Source: Amphirosellinia nigrospora (Eukaryota > Ascomycota > Sordariomycetes > Xylariales > Xylariaceae). From it: a stretch of 64,000 bases of DNA. Positions 36,883-49,668 of this stretch are shown one piece after another (within the stretch, counting starts at the first letter, position 1; every line of letters begins with the position of its first letter). The stretch lies in contig SCHM01000004.1 of NCBI GenBank assembly GCA_004123355.1, positions 4,310,316-4,374,315 on the forward strand. The letters run 5' to 3'. A model generated the notes under the pieces. It did not search any database and was not told where the DNA came from. It saw nothing but the letters and a program-made list of their open reading frames with translations. A program made the translations under genes and the position numbers.

Positions 36883-38285
36883 TCACGTCTTCAGGGGTTT
36901 CTCGGCAACGATCCGATACGTAGTCGTGATAAGACGCATATTGTCCATTTCCACAAAGGCCTGCCCGTCCAGACACAACCGGTCGAAAAGCGTCTTGAAG
37001 TGCTGCGGCAGCGCATGCACTTTCGCGAGACAGTTGATCAGCCTGCGGACCGAGCGGAAGTATATGTCGACTTTATCTATCAGACCCGCCTGTAGGCCGT
37101 CGATGCTGGGGTTGTCGGAGCGCGTGACGGCGAAGCCGGCGTCTTGGAGGGCCTTCTCGAAACTCGCCGGCGTCGGGGTGCCGACGGCCCCGATTAGCGG
37201 CTTGACTCGCCGCATGAGAGACACGTGTGATTGGTTCTCCGGGTCGTAGGCCGGCAGGCTGACCCAGTCCATGAGCAGGAACTTAGATCCCGGTTTCAGT
37301 ATCCGATAGATCTCCCTGAATAGCGCTGATGGGTCTTTGCATAGGCTGAGTGCCTGGATCTCGTAAAAGGCGTCGAAGGATTCGTCGGCGAAGGGGAGGG
37401 GTAGGTCGTTTTGGTCGCGGACTATGAACTCATTGTCGAAGTTCAGCTTCTCATTGAATTCCTTGGCTTGTGCGACCTGATTTGTGTCGACTTCATTTTC
37501 ATGGGTTAGCAGTCATATCTTTGAAACAATCGTGTTTTGGAGGGTTTAAAGCTATACGCTGCCCCAAAACGTATAAATGGCCCAAGTGGCATGCTGCCCC
37601 GGCGAAGCAGACCGGGATGAACCGGGAATGAATATGGATATTACTCACTATTAATTCCTGTCACTTTAGCTCCGCTGAAACTCGTCATATGCGCAGCGAC
37701 TCGACCACGGCCACATCCCAGGTCAAGGACTCTCATCCCCGGCTTCAAGCCGATCTCGGTAGCAATCGATTCCTCGCAAAGTAGCTGATTATCCCGCACC
37801 GAGGCTTTCTTATTCATGAGCGGCGGTATGTACATCTTTTCCACGTCGCCAAGGCTGCAGAGATGGTTGATGACCGAGTAATACGCCGCCAGACATTGGC
37901 CGACGCGCTGTTGGTAGTTGGGGCCAAACGCAGTAACCATGGCATCCTCATCCGCCCAGTCCAAGTTGTAAATCTCGTATGATGCCATGAAGTCGTCTAC
38001 CTGCTGCGGGGTGAGATCACGGATGTGCTTGAAGGCCTTGAGAAAGGTCTTGAGCCGGTTGGGCGATACCGAACGGTCGACTACATAGTCCCCTCCATTG
38101 CCGCCCTTGACTAGGGTTTTCCGAACAGGTTGTCGTGTTTGGATCTTCACCTTCTCAGCGCTGATATCGCTGGTCCGCGAGCTGTCACTGCTGTCATTCC
38201 GGCCGCCCAGAGCGAATGTTTTCGTAGGGTCGTGGTTGGTCTGCGGATGTGCCGTTGTGCGGGGAACTACCGTAGCCGTCGCCAT
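36883..38285 (-). CDS. Erg6/SMT-like SAM-dependent methyltransferase, 414 aa
   Basis: Class I methyltransferase resembling sterol C24-methyltransferases. SAM motif I is VLDLGCGRGR (residues 186-195), followed by AKVTGINID; exon 2 has FDAFYEIQALSLCKDPSALF and GSKFLLMDWVSLPAYDPEN, and the C-terminus EMDNMRLITTTYRIVAEKPL resembles the sterol-MT C-terminal domain. Exon 1 is 38285-37649, the intron 37648-37491 (GTGAGT...AAG, phase 1) and exon 2 37490-36883. The canonical Erg6 motif YEYGWG is replaced by IYNLDW, and there is an 80-residue N-terminal extension, so it is more likely a specialised paralogue than the main ergosterol enzyme. No frameshift. It could act in a sterol side-branch or secondary metabolism (inference). 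Confidence 0.72.
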
Positions 38286-40641
38286 TGGAGGTAAGTTATC
38301 CGCAATCTCATAGAAGCCTCAAGAAATCGGCCCATTCATTCATACACACACACACACACACACGCACGCGACTTTTTCGTAGATGAATGCGATTCTTAGG
38401 ATGAGGTGAAGACAAACCCGTACGCGACTCGGGTCTTTGTTGTTTATTGTTTGGGGCAAAGTGAATTGGTAATTGGTACCTGAACTTTTTTTCTGTTTTC
38501 CCCCGGGCAGAGACAAAGAAGACCAAGTATACTTTGAGGTGACACCTACCGGTTCCGACAGCGTGATTATAATGATTCACAATAGAGTTTGACTACTACA
38601 TGCACCCCTTCCCCTTCCCAACGGCCGGCCTGTTGTTGACCTGGCTGGGTCCGCTCTTTTAATAATCCCGAATGGTCCGATAGCTCCTTCGCTACGACAA
38701 TGAGGCGTTAGACCAGCCTGCCGGTGATCGCATGATGAATTGGATGGCACGGGTGCGACTCTTTCAACCACTCGCTTACAAAGCGCAATGGCAATTCTCC
38801 GAATCCAATCGGTCAGCTTGACTCGCCGTTTCGGGCCTTCGGGGGTTCTCCCATCTGCTGGGGGCGACGCATCGGAGAATGTTTCTTCTTTCGCCCTACA
38901 ATACCTGCTGCAATACACAATACAGCCTTGCCTGGCGGCACGTCGGTAACCCATCCCCGCCGTGGTTGTGGTTGTGGTTGTCACAAGTACAAGTAGATCT
39001 GTTCGATGGTGCCTTGCTGGCGGGTGAACGCCCCCTCGCCCAATCATGTAAGGCATGACGGTAGGGTAAAGGGTAACAGCATGCAAGGAGATAACCTGGC
39101 CTCCATATTTTCCTATTGACTCATCGGCGACGTCGGCCAATATCAGGACGAGTATCTGTGCAATGCCCCGGGTCCTCCGGAGACTTACCTAATCGAGACT
39201 TTCTCGCGCCATATCATCCAACATTACAGAATCACCTGAATACCGACCGCATTGCACTGTCGCATAGCAAACATAGCACATAAGTAATATTGTTACACGA
39301 GTTTGACTGTTCTTGATTGGCTTCTTATGCCTCTTGTAATTTCTCATCGATAAACAAACATTGGTGTTGGTACCTAAGCTTTCCCAGGGATTGGAACTAG
39401 GAAAGGTCTGCGGATCTTTTCCTCAGTAGGTAGGAAGCCGAAAAAGGCGTACATATTAGGTAATCAACAACATCAACAAAATAACGGTAGTTGGACGCCG
39501 ATCCTTTATTAATGCCCAGTGATGTCAGGAGCACCACCTGTGCTCCAATCGCATCATTCCTGTACCATGGCTACACTAGGCAGATGGAGTAAATGCGGCA
39601 TATTGACGTTGCAGAGGCAGCGGAGCAATTCACACGACATCCACTGCAAGGGGTGAGTGAGCCTTATGATCTGTCGTATACTCCTTCTAGTTATAATACA
39701 TACACTCGTACTACTATAGGTAGAGAATATGAAGATTGGGATTCTCCCTTTTAACCCCTCACCAACGGTTGAGACAGTGCACTAGTAGAGCACTCCTTGC
39801 AGCGAATGGAGCACCCGATCTGCGGAGTACTCATACTTAAAATTACTCACGATGAAAAGTGAATCTCTTCAACTCGTATTACAGAATATGATAAAAAAAT
39901 CTATCACAGGTGAAGAGAGTGCATATGCACGACAGAAAGTAAATATGTAGAATGCCAAAGACCAGTCAGTCCTCAAAGAATATACACCCTTCACCCAACC
40001 ACAAGAGTCTAAGCATACCCCTTACTTGAGATCCTCGTAAGAAAAGTGAGTACCGAAGTGAATGATGGAGCTAGTTTTTACACTTCTGCTTCTGACAGCT
40101 AAACTACACATTCCCCAACATCAACCTCGCCCACAGACACATGATGTAAACATGACAAACCATAGTCAGTCACTTATTCACATCAAACGCCATGAGAGCA
40201 GAGTAAAAGTGAGGTTGCAAACCAAACCGGTCTATTAATAAAATGAATAAAGACCGTTGCAGGTATATAGAGAGAAGCGAAGTATGTAATGTTCAAAGCT
40301 CCGCTGGAATGCAGCAAGAGGGGGTCAAGGGTGGTATGTGAGCCGTCTATGAATCTAAAAATTACCAAATCACACAAAGGAACAGCACAAAAACTGGTAG
40401 CGAGCGACTAGTTACAAGATTTTCATATTTACATTAGAAGACTAAAACATTAAGCGTTGGGGGTGGCCGTCATTGCCGGATGGCGTCTGCCGCACGGGAT
40501 AGGAACATGGGGGACGGAGCGTCTGTCTTTGTACAGTTTTTTTGTTGAAACAACTTTATCTATTAACCATTAAAAAAACGACCATGGTGGTTCTATCCCT
40601 ATGCCCAGACGCCATTCCGGTATTATTCAATTCATATGCAA
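38286..40641. other. Intergenic, 2.36 kb
   Basis: Between the methyltransferase and the GPI-protein gene. Holds an AC microsatellite at 38344 and a GTTGTG tract near 38960-38980. ORFs here lack motifs. Confidence 0.5.
38344..38362. repeat. (AC)n microsatellite
   Basis: About nine AC units followed by ACGC variants, just upstream of the methyltransferase start codon; likely 5' UTR or promoter. Confidence 0.85.
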
Positions 40642-42104
40642 TTAAAAGAGACCAAAGAAGAGCGCGGCAGCAGCGACGAAAACGCCGGTGGCACTGGCAC
40701 GGACGATAGCACCTCCGGCCGTGGCGATAGTAGAGGTAGAAGCGGGGCTAGAGGTCGAGGGTGTCGCCGAGTAACCACCAGCTGGCGTGGAGACGGGGTA
40801 AGACTGAGGAGGAGAAGAGTAAGAGGTCGACAGAGTAGGGATAGCACTAGTGTAACCACCAGTAGGGTATCCAGAGCCCTGGCCACCAGCGGGGTAAGTG
40901 TTGCTACCGGTAGGGTAAGGGGTCTCGCCGCCAGCTGGGTAAGTGTTGCTGCCGGTAGGGTAGGGAGTCTGGCTGCCAGCGGGTAGGTCTCACCGCCCGT
41001 AGGGTATCCAGAGCCCTGGCCACCGGCTGGGTAGGTGTTGCTACCGGTAGGGTAGGCAACTGATGAGCTCTCACCGCCAGTAGGGTATCCGGAGCCCTGG
41101 CCGCCAGCTGGGTAGGTGTTGCTGCCGGTAGGGTAAGGGGTCTCGCTGCCAGTGGGGTAGCCTTGACCTCCGGTAGGATAGCTCTCACCGGTGGGGTAAG
41201 GAGTCTCGCTGCCGGTAGGGGAAACACCAGAAGAGGTGGCGCCTCCGGTAGGATAACCGCTGCCGCCAGTGGGTAACCTTCACCACCGGTAGGGTATCCA
41301 GCGGGAGTGCTAGTTGAGTAAGCGGCAGTAGAGCTGCCACTGCCGACGGGGTAACCGGCAGGAGTGCTAGTTGAGTAAGCAGCGGTAGAGCTGCCACTGC
41401 CAACGGGGTAACCGGCAGGAGTGCTAACGGGGTAGCTGCCGGTAGGATAAGGGGTATCATCAGGGCACGGCTCGTCGTCGTCACCACCTCCGGGGGAGCT
41501 AGTGGAGGTAGGCACCGGGTAGCTCTGGGTAGGATATCCAGAAGCGCCGGGGCCAGAGCTGTAGGAGGCGGTGGGAGTAGGGGTGGCGGTCGGGTAGCCG
41601 CCGGGGAGGCCAGAGGAAGACTCCTCAGGAGGGCACTCATCATCGTCGCCATCATCTCCATCATCACCCTCGTCATCGGGAGGGCATGAGTCGTCGTCAC
41701 CCCCGGGATAACCGGTAGAGGTGGGCACCGGGTAGCTGTGAGTCGGGTACCCAGAGGCACCGGGTCCCGAGCTGTAGCTGGCGGTCACAGTCGGGTAGCT
41801 TCCGACAGGGTAGCTGGAGCTCTCCTCAGGTGGGCACTCGTCGTCGTCACCGTTGTCACCATCGTCACCCTCATCATCGGGAGGGCACTCATCATCATCG
41901 CCACCAGGATAGCCGGTCGAGGTCGGGACCGGGTAGCTGTGAGTCGGGTATCCGCTGTAGGTGGCGGTAGGGTAACCGCTCACGGGTACTCAGAGGTCTC
42001 GGAGGGCACTCATCATCGTCGGGGATGGACGAGTACTGTTGAGTGGCGCTCACGGCGGCGACAAATAGAGCGCCGGCACCGGCGTACTTGATCAGACGAA
42101 CCAT
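40642..42104 (-). CDS. GPI-anchored Ser/Thr/Pro/Tyr-rich repeat cell-wall protein
   Basis: The start MVRLIKYAGAGALFVAAVSA is a signal peptide; the C-terminus VRASATGVFVAAAALFFGLF is a hydrophobic GPI-addition tail. In between are two kinds of repeat: long acidic Cys units built from SGYPTHSYPVPTSTGYPGG plus DDDECPPDDEGDDGD and ECPPEESSS, and many short units such as SGSSTAAYSTSTPAGYPVG, and GYPTGG-type units toward the C-terminus. Abundant Ser/Thr predicts heavy O-mannosylation. Cys occurs only in the acidic CPP units, perhaps for wall cross-linking or cation binding (inference). Several one-base slips occur: two in CC runs near 41985-42005 and others in the repetitive 40.9-41.3 kb part, where repeats also make assembly difficult. 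Confidence 0.8.
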
Positions 42105-44702
42105 TTTTGCTTAACTTCAAACGAATGAAAGAATGACTAGAAGTTAGGCGATAAGAATCGAATGGGAGGCGAGCGATGGACTGGTGGGATGAAGATCAGG
42201 AACCGACAGAGACGGGCAGCACCCGACTTAATAAACGAGCTGGCCACCGTTGGCCGCCGCTGGCTGACTGGTGCATGGCCTGCATAGCCCCCCAGACCCG
42301 GATGCGTGGATGGGCCAGCTAGACCAGCTAGACCAGCTAGCCAGCCTGGACTTCTCCTGTAGTGTAGTGTGCAACGATCGTGGTCGGTCATTTCGTATGG
42401 ATCTGCGTACTACACGGAGTGGGTTTTCGTGTATTGCTGCTATTTTTGCACAAGGCAAGGTCAGCACGCGTAGGATCTGCGCTAGCCTAGTCGGGGTAGT
42501 GCATACCAGGAACCTATCCTCTCTCGTTCATGATAGCCACAGCAGGCCACAGAGGGAGGACAGGGGGACGGCACAGCAGGCGGAGACTTATTACCGCACA
42601 GCACCGCATGTCAGTAGCCCCATAACTTTAACTATACTTTACCCTATAGTAGTAAGTAGGCTATTGGGCGCCCCGCCCGCCTTCGGAAAGCCACGCGAGT
42701 CCATTGCCTCTGCTATCTCCGTAGAGTCGGATCCCAACCTGTACTTGACTTAGCGCCGTCCACTCGACCAGGGTCCAAACAGGGGAATCCGCGGCCAGAA
42801 GCTGCCAGAGAAATTAGAGTTGATGTCCGGATTGGGCAACTGTTCCTCCTGAACGTCCAATTTTACTTCTTTAGATCCGAATATGCGGGCGGCAGGCACA
42901 GCGGTCTTGGGCCAAGCTCGTGGAGATGAACTCTGGCGATGGCATATTATGATTGGCCCATCACTCATCCCACACCTGGGAGAGTCATGCGTAGGTGTAG
43001 AGAGCGCTATTGAGCTCACCCTCTTGGCAGCAGGGCTAGCAGGTGCCTAGCATAAACAAGGCCTAATCAGCTACTACTCTGCTGTAGTAAGACAAAACTT
43101 TTTTATTTTGTCCCCTTACGAGCCGAGAGCCCTCGGAAGATCGGTATCTTGCGTGAATCGGCAATCCAGATCAAGGCCCAAACAAACAACAACACGATGA
43201 TGAACAAAAGTCTACTTGTCTGTCGCTGTAGTCGCGGGTAACCGCGGTTGTGCTTCTTTTCGCTTACAGACGCCTCCAATAGAGCCAATCCACGTCTAGT
43301 CGTTGGCGCTTCAGCTCATCGTGCCACGGTACTGACTAGCGAGAAACCGCGGCCGACAATTGGCGTCGGTTAGCATAGTTAGTGTGGTATACATAGCAAC
43401 ATGACATCGTGTAATCTAGACTAAACATATTTAGTAGTTTCTTCAGGCTCGTCGGGCGGCGGCCAAGCTCGTGAAAACCGCCTCATCTCTTTCGTACACT
43501 ATTGTCCCTCTCTAACGTCCCCCATGTGTATGCTTGCCTGGTTTGTTGTTTGCTATTTACTGTCTGTTTGCCGTCAGCGTAGTCCTCCTCAGGTATGCTG
43601 CCATTTGCACACTAAGTACCTATGTCATTGCTATTACGCATTCGCCGTGTGCTTCGTCGTATCCCACGTTTACCAGTAATTCCGAGCGAACTTCCGAGCA
43701 CATCGCATCAGATGCGGCGGGTGCGGGTGCGGCCTCAACGGTTCTGGCGTCATAAGCGAGACACGAGTTCTTGCTGCAATACACCAAAGTTATAAGTATC
43801 TGGGGTTCAGTCCTGCTAAAAATGAAGCCCCTGGTGCTGACAGGAAGAGACCACCAGACGAATTCAGCACCCTGAACCGTAGGCCCCACTTGTCTGACTG
43901 TTAAGGCGCACCTAGAACCATAGCTGAACATTAGCTGGGGAAAAAATGAAGAAAAAGGGCTAATCGAGCGAATTAAGCTGCTTACCTTTACACTACGGCT
44001 ACGTTGCGTTCGGTCCCCGAACCTGATGTACATGTGGTGGTGGTCTATCACAGGCTTCATTTCGCTTCTTTTCAGTGCCATATTCTGCTCTGTCTGTCGG
44101 CACAGTCAGATAGACCGTCATGTATAAGTAGCGATATCACGAATCTCATACGATCGATCACGGGTATCTCCTGACTGGACCCCGCCCTTCATTCGCTATG
44201 GACCCGACTATCGCATTGCCTTTACTGTTTTCGTCTGTCCGTTGAAGCTGTCGCCGGATACATTATCAATAGTATGGCGAGCCAAGAGTGGCGTTGCGAG
44301 TTCTCTCAACTACACATGGCATACTGTAGTAATAGGTAAGGATAGGTTCATTTCGCATGGTCAATAATACCAAGTTTGTAAGGGGGCATTCACCATAGTA
44401 GGTATCTTATGTGAGATGGTGGCATTAGAGGTCATTGAGGAAGATTACCGGATAATGCCATGATATTGCGGCCACTTACCGCAACTCCTAATTCCATGGC
44501 GGTGGCTGTTTTTTTGCCTCTCTCCTCGCCAAGCTGTTGGCTTTCACAAGTCCAACAACCCACTGATAATAATCAGTGGGCTCCAAATAATTGTGATTGA
44601 TGGGCATTCTTCAGAAGTTGCCATGTTGACCCATCATCAAAGAACATCTCGCTTTCTCCTCACTTTGCGTATAACTGCTGTGGGTTGCGGCGCGGTCTTG
44701 GC
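42105..44702. other. Intergenic, 2.6 kb
   Basis: No gene with clear similarity. A minus-strand ORF ending at 43103 encodes about 60 residues with one strong hydrophobic segment (LLFIIVLLFVWALIWIADS), but it has no ATG in frame, so it stays doubtful. A 9-bp tandem (AGCTAGACC) lies near 42317-42343. Confidence 0.4.
42317..42343. repeat. Short tandem repeat, AGCTAGACC units
   Basis: Three near-identical 9-bp copies, the last degenerate. Upstream of the GPI-protein gene. Confidence 0.8.
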
Positions 44703-45852
44703 TTATGAATGGTGAAGAATTCGGGCACGGAGCCTCGAGATGTCCATGTGGGTGGCCTTACAGCACCCACCAACGATGATACTACGCCAGCAACCACGGC
44801 TTCTTGCTTCGGCAACAACATCGTCCAATTGCTGCTCCCAGGAAGACTAGAAATGAGCCCAGTCACCTTCATCAGCTTCTATCGTATAGAAAGCGGGCAT
44901 GAATCAGATGGAGTCAGCTACTCACACCATCAGCGGCCTCACTCAGCCCTATAGGAAGCTTCCATGTTTTGGTGGCAGTATCGTAGACCTCGCCATTCGT
45001 CCCATCCGGGTATAGGAGTAAGCTTGGCCAAGACCGAAGATGACCATCCTCTTCCAGAAGTCTTATGCTTACTTCGTACGCTCTGACCAAGTGCGGAAGC
45101 TCTGCTATTTTGGTACAATTGATGCCTATACCCCACGGAGGATCATCAGAGTGTTCTAAACTTAGCAGAGCACGGATTACTTGGCTAACACTGCTCCCAT
45201 CTGGAAGAACTTGGCCGCTCCCTGGAAAAACACAAGAGATCCAATATCGCGTCCGCCCAAGTGGGCCGGCGTCGGTCGCATCCGGTGACTGTGAGGCCAG
45301 GAGCGTAGTAAGCTTCCGTATAGCCAGGATCTCATCGAGCCGGGGAACAGTCTCAAAAGCAATCAAGTCGACCCGACTATCGAGCCGTGGCACGCTAGTA
45401 AATAAGCTTATGCGGTCCGCATGCCATCGGAACAGCTTCTCGACAGAGTTGTGCTCGTCGTCATACCGGCCACTGTACTCCTGGCTAGGTGTCATGACGG
45501 CACCGTACGGTCCCAAGCTCAAGGCAATCTTCGTCGCCGGTCGCTTGACTTCTTCAACGATAGACACCGCGGCATCCAGGAACGGAGGGATCTCTACGCG
45601 TGAGACACCTCCGGGGAATGAGGCTGTTCGCGTGCGCTGAAACCCCTCGGTCGAAACCTGGTAGGTGGCAGTGAGTAAGATGTCCACAGGGACATCTGCG
45701 AAATCGCGTTGGCATGATTTGAGGGTATCGCGATCTGAGAGAAGGAGGTGTGAGGACCACAGCGGCGTGGTCTCTGCAAAGCGAACGTTATACCTGTCTT
45801 CAAGAGATGTGCCTAACCCGCCATCGAGGAATTGGACAGGTGTTGTGGCCAT
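44703..45852 (-). CDS. Homocysteine S-methyltransferase, 356 aa
   Basis: Zinc enzyme that makes methionine from homocysteine using S-methylmethionine or SAM as donor (yeast Mmu1 and Sam4 type). Start MATTPVQFLDGGLGTSLEDR; an in-frame ATG 14 codons upstream also exists. Conserved stretches: ILLTATYQVSTEGF, SLGPYGAVMTPSQEYSGRY, FETVPRLDE and the zinc ligands Cys246 in GIGINCTK and Cys337-Cys338 in VGGCCKATHMDI. Exon 1 is 45852-44926, the intron 44925-44847 (GTGAGT...TAG, phase 0) and exon 2 44846-44703. The last zinc ligands lie in the short second exon, so unspliced transcript would give an inactive protein. Reads intact, with no frameshift. Cytosolic by family. Confidence 0.9.
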
Positions 45853-47251
45853 TATGACCACAATTCGTTGAGAGGGTATCAACTCAACAGGCACACATCT
45901 AATAAGTAAGTCGGTATATCCTCTTTGTTTATTCAGATCCGCTTTAATTCATCGCGGCCACCATTCATTTGAGCCCATAAGATTGATGGTATCTGATGTT
46001 TATTTCTTCTGTGTCTTATCACAATTACGCCATTTGGAGATGGATGCAGCACCTATAGTGTGTACAAGTTAGGTAATGAGCTAGCACGGTATAGGTTACC
46101 GTGCATATACAGTACATGGTATGGCAGTGTTGCTGCTTTGGTGGCTGATCTAGAGCAACAACTGGTTGGCTAATCCCACATATTCCCAGTGTGTTCGTGG
46201 AGATATGTCCAGCCTCTTAAAAACACCACTCCGGAAAACAAAGCATTATCTACTTTGCCTTGAAGCGTTCCATTAAGTATTACTCTATAATTACCCAGCT
46301 TCTCGCAAACGGCCAGAAGTGAAAGTGGCAACGATGTCATTTTAGCTTCACACCTTTCATAGGTCCTCTGTTAGTGTGCTATCGTAGGTACCTAGGTAAT
46401 GTGGGCCAGCTGGTTACCTCCCCTATAATTTGACCATCCGGTGCTAGAATGCGCACATGATAGTATTGGTTTGCTAAGGTATGGCTAAAGCGGTTGAAGA
46501 GAAGCATCACGGCTTCCGGCACCCAGCCAGGCCTTCACGGGTGTCCGGCACAGCCATCACTGGCAAGACCTACATCTTACGCCATAAGAAACAAAAAAAA
46601 GCTTGACTGCTATTTGTACCTTAGCTTGGCTGAATGAAGGCACCCAGCCTCTCTTCTTCTCCTCAAACCCGGAACAATGGAATTACCTATAATTGCTGTT
46701 CCTCACAACATACATCCGAACCCCAACCATTATTAGTCCAGCTAGACATCTCAATAATACGAGAGAAGACTGACTAGTTTTTTCTTTCTATTTCAGCTAT
46801 ATCCAGGTTGGCCGGTTTCGTCGGGCCTGGAATCCAGTCTAACCTCTAGCTCCGCCCACGACCCCTCGCTTGTTCGCTTACAAGTACTTGAAGTTCAATT
46901 ACGAAGTGCGCGACAACTTGGCAACGCAGCCCCCATTCCGGTCCCGACAATCGCTCGTTCGCGCACATTGCCACATTTCCTACTAAGTACCCGACCAGTC
47001 GCAGTCGCAGTCGCAGTCGCATCGCCCACTTGACGTATCCGACTACTTAAGGCGCGCACAAGTGTGGTGGGCCGGCTTGGCTTTCATCATCACTCATCGT
47101 CACCACTGCTTCGCTCCGTCTTGGCCGAAACGAACCCCCGAAACCGGCTACGCCTACCCATCTAACCACCGTCGCTATCTCCGTCGTGTCGGTTGCCCCC
47201 GCTACACGCTCCGTCGTGTCCGGTCTCGCGATTCCGTGCGGATCCACCACC
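45853..47251. other. Divergent intergenic, 1.4 kb
   Basis: Between divergently transcribed methyltransferase and C2-protein genes, so it contains both promoters. A hexanucleotide repeat is listed separately; a TAGG-type patch lies at 46384-46400. Confidence 0.5.
46998..47021. repeat. (GTCGCA)4 hexanucleotide repeat
   Basis: Four perfect tandem copies in the likely 5' UTR or promoter of the C2-domain gene. Confidence 0.9.
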
Positions 47252-49243
47252 ATGTCGTCCGATGTTCGTGGAGTCGGTGACGCCGATGCCCACAATGTGC
47301 AGCAGGACCCCAACGATGCTCCTTCGCCGAATGATGGTAAAAGTGAGGGCCCTCAGCAAGCCGAGGATCACCCAAAGCCCGCTCCAGAACGTCGCTCGAC
47401 AGTGATAGGCAAATTCAAAGACCAAAAGGAGAAGATCAAGACAAAGGCCAACCCTCCAGGTGGCTTCGACTCGACCCCCATTCCCGATGCGCCGCCTGGC
47501 TATACTATCAAGTTCACTTTCCATCGCGCAGAAAACCTGCCGGTAGCAGATATCAGCACCGGTGCCTCTGATCCCTTCCTTATCGCTCAGCTCTCTACAT
47601 CGGTGCCGAAGCGTCACAAGGAAGACCCCGAGCTCTGCTTTCGCACCCGGACCATTCGAAAAAACCTAGAACCAAAATGGGAAGAAGACTGGGTCGTCGC
47701 AAATGTTCCCTCGTCTGGCTTCAGACTGAAGTGCCGCTTATATGATGAAGACTGGCCGTAAGTACTCTCCGTCTCGCTTGCCTCTTATCTCGCCATGTTG
47801 GGGTGCAGAAGCTTTTTGCTCGAACTGGAATGATGTGTTGAAGGCTTCCCCACCCATACTGGGAACACTTGGACGCCACGTTCGAAGCGGCACTTGCTAA
47901 GTTCTGGGTATTGTAGTGACCACAATGACCGTCTTGGAAATGTTACATTCTACGAGCGCAGCATCAACGAATCTTGGCAGGGCTTTACGGAAAAGGTCTT
48001 CGAAGTTAAGAAACGTATGGGCAGCAAGCGAGCATACCTTCTTAAAGCAAGCACGACCGCCTTCCATAGCGGCGCCTCGATGACACCCAGGCTCTATATC
48101 AGTGCTGAGGTACTCGGAAAGTCGGATCCGCCCCATGGCCAGGTCTACACTGTCGGCCCTACATACTACTTTCAGCACTTCTCTCCTATGATTGGGCGTA
48201 TAACTGGTATCAAGGTCAATAAGGACGAAGCTACCAACACAAACAACCACGACGGCGACTCTGCCGCCGAGAAAGATGATAAAAACAGCGAGAAGAAGCC
48301 ACAGAAATACGACTTTCAGGCCATCGAAATTCAGCTAGCCGGCCCTGTACCGCCAAAGTTGTATCATCGTTTTGTCGAGTTTAGACCCATTATCGGCCTT
48401 CTTTTCCAAAGCTCTGGCCTTCGCGGGCGGATTTTGAACAAGGCTTTGCATCACCAGCACGAGCGAATATATAACTTTGACAAATCTACCCAGTGGGGCA
48501 CGTTTAAGCCATGCTCGGAGGAAGCCTCTCTCCAATTCTTGAAACTGGCCCATTTTGATGAAGGATACCGTCTCTTTACCTACATTATCACTCTCGATGG
48601 CATCTTACGTTTCACTGAAACCGGAAAAGAGTTCGGTATTGATCTGCTGAGCAAACATACCATGCATAGCGATGCTCAAATATACATTGCCTGTTCTGGG
48701 AGTTTTTCATTAGAAGATTAAAGCACCATAGATTCTCGGGAAAACCAGCTCTACTCAAGCATCGCATTCCTCAGATCAAGGCCCACCCGCGAAACCGCAT
48801 TATTACCAGCTCGTCATAGACAACGACAGCGGCACCTACCGGCCAGACAAATCGGTTCTACCGTATCTACGAGAGTTTCTGGAGCGCAACTTTCCGGGCT
48901 TGGAAGTTGTCACCCCGCCTGCGACGATGACGATCATCAGAAGCGCAAGGAAGAGCAGCGGGAGATGAGGAAGAAGGAAGGCCAAAACGTGAGAATGGTG
49001 CTCAACCGCAGTCCTAGCTCTAGTTCCTTCAGCTCTAGTGACATCAGCGACCTGGATCACCTGGACGCAGCGGGTGAAGCCGGGCGGATGAGTAAGAAAG
49101 AACGCGCTTGGGACTTCTTGGAAGAGCCGAGGCGGATCAAGGCTGTGTTGAATCCTCCTAAGCCTAATGCCGGGAATGGTGGCCCGTCAACCGCTCAGGC
49201 TGACGAGGCACATGCGAGCAGTAGCGGTAACACGACCTCATGA
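47252..49243 (+). CDS. C2-domain protein, fungal, two exons
   Basis: Starts MSSDVRGVGDADAHNVQQDP with a charged N-terminal region; a C2-like domain follows (YTIKFTFHRAENLPVADIST, GASDPFLIAQL, LCFRTRTIRKNLEPKWEEDW, LKCRLYDEDWPDHNDRLGN), with the Asp pattern used for calcium binding. The intron is 47758-47916 (GTAAGT...TAG, phase 2). The second part, IGLLFQSSGLRGRILNKALH, FDKSTQWGTFKPCSEEASLQ and YRLFTYIITLDGILRFTETG, is conserved in filamentous fungi. From about 48700 the coding signal continues through three one-base slips (YYQLVIDNDSGTYRPDKSVL, then FLERNFPGLEVV) to an acidic Ser-rich tail ending at 49243. The apparent stop at 48721 is therefore probably not the real end. A calcium- or lipid-dependent membrane role is inferred. 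Confidence 0.78.
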
Positions 49244-49668
49244 TCTCTTCCCTCGTTTCGTCCTTCAGTCTTACCTACTATGGTTTCTAGGTATAGATAG
49301 GCTGGCTCGCGTCTTGATGCTTGGCTGTCCTGGTTATTCATGCTTTGACCTTGTTTTCGAATTTGCCTCATAAGGCAATTCTGATTAGGCGCTCGTGGCT
49401 CATGATAATGTAATTCGATTGATGACCTCTATAGCTTTATGATTAATCTTTAAAATGAAAAGTTCGTAGGACGCGATGTTGATGCTTTTGGGGTTTGCCT
49501 GAGTTTAAGTATGGGTTGTGTGATTTCTCGGAACCTGGTGTGATGGATTGATTGGAAGATGTAACACATGTAAGATACTATGCGCCACTATATAAAGTTA
49601 GTGATCAGCATATGTAAATGTCGAAGTCACTATGTACTCATTGGCATTTGACTACTTTCACCTGGGGA
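49244..49668. other. Convergent intergenic, 425 bp
   Basis: AT-rich spacer; nothing recognised. It marks the change from conserved genes to the accessory-looking region. Confidence 0.45.

Noticed and set aside
38577-39140. 187-codon minus-strand ORF
   Set aside because: No motif, simple-sequence content (poly-Thr from a GTTGTG tract), no splice support; treated as chance.
40900-42000. Regular repeats that might suggest a CRISPR-like or satellite array
   Set aside because: The repeats are codon-based units of a secreted GPI protein with signal peptide and anchor signal.
43103-43288. 61-codon ORF with one hydrophobic segment
   Set aside because: It starts with TTG and an in-frame stop precedes it without an ATG; a spliced gene is possible but not shown.
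43620-44081. 153-codon minus-strand ORF
   Set aside because: No recognisable domain and biased toward alternate reading of GC-rich codons; not enough to call a gene.
44847-44925. Apparent in-frame stop in the homocysteine methyltransferase
   Set aside because: With the donor after the Gly codon and the acceptor TTTCTAG the stop falls inside the intron and the protein is intact.
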